From the NCBI GenBank assembly GCA_000787465.1, contig JSYX01000130.1, positions 1-60,355 on the forward strand: 60,355 nucleotides of DNA, written 5' to 3'. The stretch is from Thermomucor indicae-seudaticae. Lineage: Eukaryota; Mucoromycota; Mucoromycetes; Mucorales; Lichtheimiaceae. Positions 53,842 through 60,355 of this stretch are shown in pieces (position 1 is the first letter of the stretch; every line of letters starts with the position of its first letter). The translations under genes and the position numbers were made by a program. The notes beneath the pieces are model-generated. The model did not search any database. It was given only the letters and a program-made list of their open reading frames with translations, and was not told the origin of the DNA.

Positions 53842-54012
53842 GGTGCCACTGACGTTCGCTGGTTATGGAAAGGAAGCTGTATGCGCTTATTTTTTGTCGT
53901 ACGAGACGCTGCAGGCCGCTTCAAAAGAAAAGGGCCCAATTTCTAAATTTGGATTTCTTTTTGTTTCTCCCGACCCAGCCGAGGAATCCCACCAGAGCAA
54001 CACTGAACGATC

Positions 54013-54841
54013 ATGCCCACATCTGAACAAGTATGCTTCAACAACATTGTCCTTGAATATGAAAAGTCTCCTATTCCTAATGAACGTTTAATTTAGCCGC
54101 CATCACAACAACAACAACAACAACAACAACAACCAGCGGATGACCAGCAGCAGCAGCAGCAGCAACAACAGTCTCAATCCTCGTCATCACAGCCACAACA
54201 GCAGCAGACAGAAACCACGCCAGCCTCAAATACAGCCAGCAGCACTGCGCCCGTTTCAGGTGCTCCGCCCGAGCCACCTCAAGTAACCCGACAAAAATAT
54301 GAGGAGGCGAAGCTGGAACTGCAGGCGTTGCTGAGTAGAAAAAAGCAAGTGGATACAAATTTGGTGCGTAGAACTCTCTTTCTTCACAACGCATGTATTG
54401 ACTGTTCTGGTGTGAAAGATCAACCTTGAACACGCAATCTATCTTTTTGAAGGATCCTATCTCGAAGATACTCAGCAGAATGGAAATATCATACGTGGGT
54501 TCGAAGGCTATCTGACCAACCGACCTGATAAACGAAAGCAGAAGTTCACGGAGCTGGATCGCCTGTTCTCACTCTCGTCATCCACTTACCAAAAGGTAAG
54601 TACATACAAGGACACGTGTTGTAAGTCATGAAGGATGACCTTTTTCTGGCAGGCGTTGGCGGCAAAGGAGGAAAGGGAAGAATCGAGTCAGGATGATAGA
54701 TCGACACAGAGTTCCATGAGCTCACTCTCAATGCGTAAAGACAAGAAACGGAAGCTGAAAATGATAGACAGTAGTTCAGTACGCAAAAAGAAAAGGACCG
54801 GAACCAATGGACGAGAAACAGAAGAAGAACTGGATGTGTAA
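54013..54841 (+). CDS. EAF6: NuA4 acetyltransferase subunit Eaf6
   Basis: Four exons (54013-54030, 54097-54363, 54419-54595, 54653-54841) give 216 residues. A poly-Gln stretch (CAA/CAG repeats, about 54106-54210) and Ser/Pro linker precede the conserved Eaf6 helix: [69 protein letters not shown]. The C-terminus is basic ([16 protein letters not shown]), probably a nuclear signal. Eaf6 is a scaffold subunit of NuA4 and related histone acetyltransferase complexes. The N-terminal poly-Gln is longer than in the usual family member and is repeat-unstable DNA. Family call is firm; the first exon of only six codons is chosen by phase and the ATG. Confidence 0.9.
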
Positions 54842-55296
54842 TGTTGATAGGAGCTTTGTACATATAACCCTTCATTCCTCTATCAAGTCCAATGTGGCAA
54901 CTGAAGGCGCTAGTTATTGCTTACTGGAGGTCTTTGGGAAGTGAATGAACGGAAATGCCCAATCTAAGTGCTCGCTTCATCGAACATGAAACCAGTATCT
55001 GCCAATGGACCCGAATAAGCAGTTGAAAAGGAAGGATATGGCCTTACTGCAGGCAACTTCTCATTAGGCTCCTACATAGTGAAATATAAAATCAAAGTAA
55101 CAGCCATCCTGAGCTGGATAAGATGACGATTATTGCATAATAAATAAAAGCCGGCGTATACGTACTTTTGGGAGTCTGTTCCGCATGGAGAGTATCGGTT
55201 CATCGTTTGTCCGGAATTAGTCCTCGAGCCTGTGGAGGAGCTCCGAAGTTAGAGGAAGTGCATCTCGTATTCTTCCTTGGTTCATTACAAAGGGCA
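54842..55296. other. Intergenic, EAF6 to thioesterase
   Basis: 455 bp with no feature seen apart from the thioesterase promoter. Confidence 0.5.
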
Positions 55297-56098
55297 ATGA
55301 TTCCTACTAGTGTCCTGAGATCGCCTGGTCTGGTCCAGAAAGTTTTGAAGGTGATGCGCAAGAAAAAGTTTCTAATCCGGAATGAATGTTGACGAATGAC
55401 TAGAGCTTTCATACGGAGGGTGGATATGACTCTCTGGTACTTCCAGGGGTATGTCGGGTGTTTCCTCACTTTTTTGACAGAACATATTGCTTACTAGAGA
55501 GAGGGGGAGAGTAGCTGCGGGTTATCGAGAGTGAAGAAGGTCGAGTGCGGGCCGAGTTTACGGTAGAGAAGCAGCACTTGGTAATAATTCATCTAGTCCC
55601 GTTTCTCTCTCAGTTCCTAAGTTCTCTTTCTAGAATCGACTGAAATCTGTGCATGGCGGTCTGTTGGCCACTGTGGTATGTTAGAAGAAAGAGGTGAATT
55701 TGTTCTACTACTGACTGACTCGCTGTAGGTGGACATTGGGGGGTCACTGGCACTGGCGTCCAAAGGTCTGTATGCTACAGGTGTAAGCACAGACATCAAC
55801 ATTAGCTATCTATCTAGTGCCAAAGAGGGACAAGTGATCACAGTGGTATGATGACAAACACATGAGTGCTGGGATATCTTCTAAGCCTGGTTGTCCAGGA
55901 CTGTCGTTGCGACAAATTAGGCAAAACTTTAGCGTTCACGAGCGTGGAAATGAAGGCGGATGGCCGCTTAGGTAAGCAAATGCAAACGTGGTAATGGGGA
56001 AGAGAAAACTTACACAGGCATCAGTTGCTATTGGCCGGCACAACAAATTTGTAGCTCAAGCATATGGACATCCTCTGAACGAAATAGATAAAAAATAG
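55297..56098 (+). CDS. Hotdog-fold acyl-CoA thioesterase (ACOT13-like)
   Basis: Seven short exons (55297-55350, 55419-55448, 55515-55580, 55634-55675, 55729-55845, 55899-55971, 56025-56098) join in phase to 151 residues, matching the usual family length. The core reads YDSLVLPGLRVIESEEGRV, then QHLNRLKSVHGGLLATVVD (the HGG motif and catalytic Asp of this family), IGGSLALASKGLYATGVSTD, INISYLSSAKEGQVITV, KTLAFTSVEMKADGRLVAIG and RHNKFVAQAYG. ACOT13-type enzymes hydrolyse medium- or long-chain acyl-CoA, often in mitochondria. The longest exon is only 117 bp, which is why no single reading frame shows it. No mitochondrial signal is obvious; MIPTSVLRSPG is short. Confidence 0.85.
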
Positions 56099-56099
56099 A

Positions 56100-57400
56100 C
56101 AAAGGCTGTAATTATATGTTCCAAGAACAAAAAATCATCCAAGATCTGCAGTGACCCAGTTGAAGGCTACAAAAAGGAGTTCAGCCTATTGCTTAGACAA
56201 ACGACATTAGAGAGTGCTTCCAGAGATGTTGCGCCGAGAAATTAGTAAACGAGAGGAAGGAAATAAAAGCATCACTGGCCAATGCAAAGCGCAACTTAAA
56301 CGAAGCGTGCTGTAAATTTCGGAATCCGTCCACAGCGAACTTAAGCTGTGGTTAGGAAAAACAGGAGAGAACATGAGAGATAAGGCTCTTAATCCGGTCG
56401 ACCCCGCCGATCCCGGTCACCTTTGACGGGTCAGTGCTGTGACCCGATTACCGACGGGTCAATGAATGACCAGCCACAAGTAGTAACCATGGCCCGATCG
56501 GTCGGGTAACAGGTTTTTTCCGGGCACCCCTCGGGTCCCGCAAATGTATAATACTTATACCACTTAGGTAACCCAAGGTTCTCTAAGTTTTACATCTTTT
56601 CCGCGAGATGCAGCAGCTCAAGAACCCAAAATCTGCATGCAGATCAAAAGTCAGGTACTCAAATAGGCGACCTTCTAATTTTTGGAACGATTTACAATGA
56701 ATGCACTACCAGTATGGCGTTCGGACCAACTGTTACAAGGGCCAGAATAAGAAGTATGCATACGGAAAATTGGTAGAAAGAAATGCGACACAAAGTTATG
56801 GTGCAAGACACCTTGGATCGCCATGGTTGAGTCCCTGATTTTGAAGTGCTACGGATATTTTCTGACACTCACTTGCGAGATTCTGAACCGATAAATAGAT
56901 TTTTTGAGCAGCCGAATCGACCTATCGGGATTTTTTTTAGAAAAAGCGATCGTGTGATTGCTATGACGGTCCAAAGCAAAGCACTTATGTTCTCAAATTG
57001 AAGTTCCGTCATGTGTTGCCGGGCACGCCGGACAAAAGCAGACTGCATTTGACTAGAGAAATTTCAGTGTTCTCAGGTTTTCAGGTTTGAACTTGGACAA
57101 TTTCGGCTCTCTTTATTATGATGTACCTCGTGGTAATTGTTACATCTTAGCAAAAAAACGAAAGACGCTGAGGAGTTAAATGTAAATCACGCGTAGATCG
57201 TTCTGTGATAAACCAAAATAACGGAAAAATCGATAGATCCCAAAACTTATTGAGTAGACAGACGTAATGAGCGTTCAACGATTGCACCATGATTTTCGTT
57301 AAAGAAAACACACACTCTTTTAGAACACAGATTTTCGCTCCGTAATTATACGCGAACAGAAACAAAAGAAAGCAAATAACGCGGACGAACACAAGAACCT
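56100..57400. other. Intergenic, repeat-bearing
   Basis: No coding sequence is supported. Apart from the GGGTCA-rich patch at 56395-56545 I see nothing. Confidence 0.45.
56395..56545. repeat. GGGTCA/CGGTCG-rich patch, possible MITE interior
   Basis: Within 150 bp the strings GGGTCA, TGACCC and CGGTCG/CGACCG recur in both orientations (for example GACGGGTCAGTGCTGTGACCCG and GGCCCGATCGGTCGGG). This dense mix of short inverted motifs recalls the subterminal repeats of the hAT-like MITEs elsewhere in the window. I could not find clear terminal repeats or a target duplication. Confidence 0.4.
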
Positions 57401-57412
57401 GCTACGCGACCT

Positions 57413-58080
57413 TTATTCATTGCCGTCATCTTCGCCTTCCTCGTGAGAGTCATCTAACTCATCCTCCTCGCCAGAAAAGCTGACAGATTCCTCCTCCTCA
57501 TCAGAACTACTGTTGACGCTGGAACCATCACCGCTTCCGGTATCGCTGTCTTCTTCTACATCTTCGTCGGACGTGAAGAGATCCTCCACTTTCTTGGGCT
57601 TCAATCCAAACCGAGTGCTCAGGCCCATTGCAATAAACCGGCTGACGAGGTATCCCAACGTGGTCTTGCGCTCTTGCCAATGATGCTTGGCGGTATCACC
57701 TGCAAGAGTTTGGGCCGCGTCGTCAAGTCCTGGAAACGCAGCGCGGCTCTCGAACCCGATGCAACTCTCGAGGAACGTAAGGCTGTTGATTTCGACTCGT
57801 GCTTCTTGCAGAATATATTCCACGAATGCCCAACGGAACGAGCTCTCGTACAAACTGTCGTTCGCCTCCACGTCCGCAAAGAGACTCTCGAACCGTCGGC
57901 TGACCTCACGTTCGATCTTATGACTGGATTTATCGCTTCTATGGATCCTGATGGCAATATTTCTTCTGGAGAGCCAATTAACACGGGCGCGGACACGATC
58001 ACGATTCTTCCGGTAAAGCTGGCGAGCTTTGTTCCGGATATCAGCCGATGTTCTGGTACGCTTGGGACCTTTCTTGGCAT
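57413..58080 (-). CDS. Hypothetical protein with acidic C-terminus (last exon)
   Basis: An open frame of about 220 codons ends at 57413. It starts with a basic helical region (KKGPKRTRTSADIRNKARQL, YRKNRDRVRARVNWLSRRN), then a hydrophobic/aromatic part (DSLYESSFRWAFVEYILQEA), and ends in a Ser/Asp/Glu tail (EDVEEDSDTGSGDGSS, then DDGNE). No ATG lies in the frame, so this should be the last exon; a candidate acceptor is CCAAG near 58072, and no upstream exon could be placed. The basic-then-acidic layout suggests a nuclear or chromatin protein or a transposon-linked gene. I do not recognise the family. It sits next to a transposase relic. Confidence 0.4.
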
Positions 58081-58399
58081 ATGGTGCAAGTCAGCTTAAA
58101 CCGTGCAGATGCACCACCTCGCTTTGAAACGTTATAAGTCATCCATCACCCCTTTAGACAAAAAACCAAACCGATAGAAACGTTTATTTTATGTTAAAGA
58201 ATAAAGTTATTGGCTCACTTTTTTCATTTTTCTTAGAAAACTCGACGTTATAACAGTCCAAAGTCGGAGTATTTTCATAACTGGGCCCACAGAGTGTCCT
58301 CAAAGCCAAGATGCCTTCAGCCAATGAGAAAGCGCGCAGTGCCCAGGATAGTTTCTCCGAGACTCGATCTTGGTTTCCTGAGCCAAGGAACTCAGATCA

Positions 58400-59093
58400 G
58401 TGACCGAAATGGTGTTGCTAAGAGGTTGCCGAGCAAGCTGTAACAGAGCTAAGCTAGCATACCCGACTTCTCGTTGCAGGACTAAACATAAAAGAATAAA
58501 AACTGCCGGATTCTGGAAGAGAGAAGAGGGAACGCCACTGGGCGAAGCGAAGGCGATTCTGACTTCGCAAGAAGCTTTTGCCGCTGAGAAAACTGCGCCA
58601 GCTTGTGCCGTTCAACGCGCCGGCCATATTTTCGAGCTTTATCCGAAGTTTCACAGCGAGTGCAACTTCATCGAGCGCTACTGGGGAGCCGCCTAGGGTT
58701 CAGCACTTGATTCAATTCGACGCCACTCAACTCGGACACGACTCGAAAATATCGAGTTCAAGTCAGGGCAAAACCGACCAACGGGACTTGCACTCGAATC
58801 GACTCGTGATGAACCCTAGAGCTACCGAAACAGAACTGCCCAACCGATGCAATTATAGTTTCAAAAGTCTGCAGGAAACTGTTCCGCAGGGGATGGACAA
58901 TATCCGTTTAGAAATGATAAGAAATTTTGAAAGGAACGCATGGCGGTATACTTATGCCGATCACCAAGGTCGCGAAGGTCATAATGCGGTAGATGCTGCA
59001 AAGAAGTATAAGTCGCGTAGGAAAGTTAGGGTAAACATGCAGAGCAGAAAAAGAAATTTTTCCGTCTTCTTATACGTGGAGTTTGAATATTAA
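58400..59093 (+). pseudogene. DDE transposase relic, split by a MITE
   Basis: The frame to 58693 reads the C-terminal part of a Tc1/mariner-like DDE endonuclease found in fungi: FAAEKTAPACAVQRAGHIF, ELYPKFHSECNFIERYWGAA, holding the last catalytic acidic residue. The typical continuation follows after the MITE (58819-59093): CNYSFKSLQETVPQGMDNI, RLEMIRNFERNAWRYTYAD, AAKKYKSRRKV. Removing the MITE and one target duplication brings the two halves together. The N-terminal half is not visible and one catalytic region is missing, so the copy is dead. It predates the MITE insertion. Confidence 0.8.
58694..58818. mobile_element. hAT-like MITE, copy 2 (125 bp)
   Basis: Ends TAGGGTTCAGCAC and, inverted, TAGGGTTCATCAC match copy 1 at 1688-1811. 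The interior again holds GACTCG-type repeats. Flanks are GAGCCGCC (58686-58693) and GAGCTACC (58819-58826), an 8-bp target duplication with two transitions that turn CG into TA. It lies within a transposase relic. Confidence 0.75.
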
Positions 59094-59890
59094 ATCGGCG
59101 CTTGAAACGAAAATTTGTCCTTTTTTCGTGGATCGGTACGGTTTAAGCTGAATTGCGCCAATATGGAAAGTTGCTGTCATGTTCTCTTCTCATGTGCTTG
59201 TTGCGCCCAGACATGTTGGTGAACGTGCATTCAGGTGAGTAAGGACAGCTGCGAATTGGTAGGCTTAGCCGATCCTTTAGTGGTTAGAAATTTCAATGAT
59301 TAAAACTTACGGAATACGTTCATTGTTGACTGATTTGGAGTTTGCCGAATCGTTTGTGCTTCACATTATTATGATTCAATAAAAAAGGCGGAAAATGATT
59401 AGGCTTTATGTGTACACTATATATGTTTGAACTCGCGTTGGGAGCACTCGCTGGGGCCCTGATGTACCCTGATCAAACTTGTCGCTGAAATATTCAGTAT
59501 TACACAATGGAGACCCTATTATCAACGAGACTCATGTATCACCATTTCTTAGACGCCGTGCACGTGATCCTGCCGAAGCTCTGAAGAGTGTACTGCCGTA
59601 GATCCAGCAGTGCGTATTACGTATCCCCGTTGCATCAATACTTAATGTTGTAGCTACCGTACTGTAACACATTCACCTGTAGACATCCTCTAGGATGTAT
59701 CATTTTTATAATTAGATAATCACAGGCGCTCTGCTCTCTTGTTAGAAGGCATGTCTAATAAAGTACTTTATTGTGTTCATGGGAGAACAATGAGATATCA
59801 ATCGAAGAAATTCGAGCCCTTCCGTCATCCAAAGTGGGGTACAAAGTCACGAATTGTCACCGGCGACGACAGTGTAGCGTTCATTAACTC
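59094..59890. other. Intergenic, no feature seen
   Basis: No supported coding sequence; a 97-codon frame from 59739 overlaps the following repeat array and is not convincing. Confidence 0.45.
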
Positions 59891-59899
59891 ACTGACACC

Positions 59900-60225
59900 G
59901 ACAATAGAACGGGTCCTCAACTCATCGACATCGACACTGGAACGGTCCCCAAGCCAGAGACGCCGGCAACGACACTTCCTTTCGTTAGAACATTGCATTG
60001 CATATATCATGCAGTTAAGGAACGTTCCATGATCCACGTAGTCTACCTATGGAACGTTCCACAATCTACCTCGCTTACCTAAGGGACGTTCCACTATCTA
60101 CGTCGTCTAGCTAAGGAACGTTCCGCTACCTGCGTCGTCTAGCTAAGGAAAGTTCCACTATCTACGCCGTCTAACTAAAAAACGTTTCGCTATCGGCGTC
60201 TCTGAGTTGGGAACCGTTCCATCGT
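59900..60225. repeat. 32-bp tandem array of GGAACGTTCC palindromes
   Basis: The 10-bp palindrome GGAACGTTCC, or a close variant, starts at 60019, 60051, 60083, 60115, 60147, 60179 and 60211: seven positions exactly 32 bp apart. Two earlier variants (59907 and 59939) are also 32 bp apart, but there the spacer is in the opposite orientation. Spacers in the later units resemble each other (ACTATCTACGTCGTCTAGCTAA). GAACGTTC fits the nGAAnnTTCn core of a heat-shock element. No gene follows within the window. Confidence 0.85.
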
Positions 60226-60261
60226 CGGTGTCGTTGAGTTGAAGATAGGATTGGCAATGGA

Positions 60262-60355
60262 CCAGGTCAGATCAGATTGAGTGTGGAAATATCTGATCTG
60301 GCGGTAAGGGCAAAATATCTGATCTGATCTGGTACCAGATCAGATTGTATCTGAC
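60262..60355. repeat. CAGATC-rich palindromic repeat at window end
   Basis: CAGATCAGAT and its complement recur from about 60267. A 24-bp perfect palindrome is centred on GGTACC at 60331-60336 with 9-bp arms. The element runs off the window, so its far end and any target duplication cannot be seen. It may be another MITE of the short-motif-rich kind. Confidence 0.5.

Noticed and set aside
57674..58099. 141-codon plus-strand frame
   Set aside because: Antisense to the acidic hypothetical protein; composition fits a shadow.
60019..60220. CRISPR-like regular spacing
   Set aside because: Eukaryotic genome, spacers are similar to each other rather than unique, no cas genes.

Overview
This window is fungal nuclear DNA. 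Almost every gene is split by 46-90 bp spliceosomal introns. Several products occur only, or typically, in fungi: a DASH kinetochore subunit, Pan1, GDS1-type and GATA regulators, and a Whi5-like G1/S repressor. A fatty-acyl reductase/acyltransferase fusion, a SIRT4-type sirtuin, a complete KDM5 demethylase and a TMEM223 homologue together point away from yeasts and towards an early-diverging filamentous fungus, most likely Mucoromycota. That placement is inference. The exon joins given below were worked out by eye from splice signals, reading phase and conserved motifs.

Region 1-11700 is repeat-rich and gene-poor. It holds a Tc1/mariner-type transposase relic, an F-box/TPR/LRR pseudogene carrying a hAT-like MITE, a decayed unrecognised gene, a 227-bp direct duplication and a minisatellite of about 125-bp units. 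Region 11723-45865 is a dense gene block: DAM1 and a TMEM223 homologue (divergent, 52 bp apart), a small hypothetical gene, a Whi5-like gene behind a cluster of CGCG/MCB motifs, AP-1 gamma-adaptin, purple acid phosphatase, a GDS1/APSES-like regulator, a GATA factor, CTF8 and CDT2 (divergent, with MCB-like sites between them), a PSP1 homologue, PAN1 with two C-terminal SH3 domains, KDM5 and a SIRT4-type sirtuin. Region 45866-48740 is decayed. Region 48741-56098 holds the FAR/acyltransferase fusion, EAF6 and a small hotdog thioesterase. From 56100 to the end the DNA is again repetitive: a GGGTCA-rich patch, an acidic hypothetical protein, a transposase relic split by a second copy of the same MITE, a 32-bp-periodic array of GGAACGTTCC palindromes and a CAGATC-rich palindrome.

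Functionally, several genes belong to cell-cycle and chromosome work (DAM1, Whi5-like, CTF8, CDT2). The two MCB-bearing promoters among them fit G1/S transcription. Others serve chromatin (KDM5, EAF6, GDS1/APSES, GATA), endocytosis and traffic (PAN1, AP-1 gamma), and lipid and mitochondrial metabolism (FAR/acyltransferase, thioesterase, SIRT4-type, TMEM223). The most notable observations are the fusion whose acyltransferase lacks its catalytic histidine, the winged helix joined to DAM1, the two copies of a hAT-like MITE with target duplications, and the 32-bp palindrome array.
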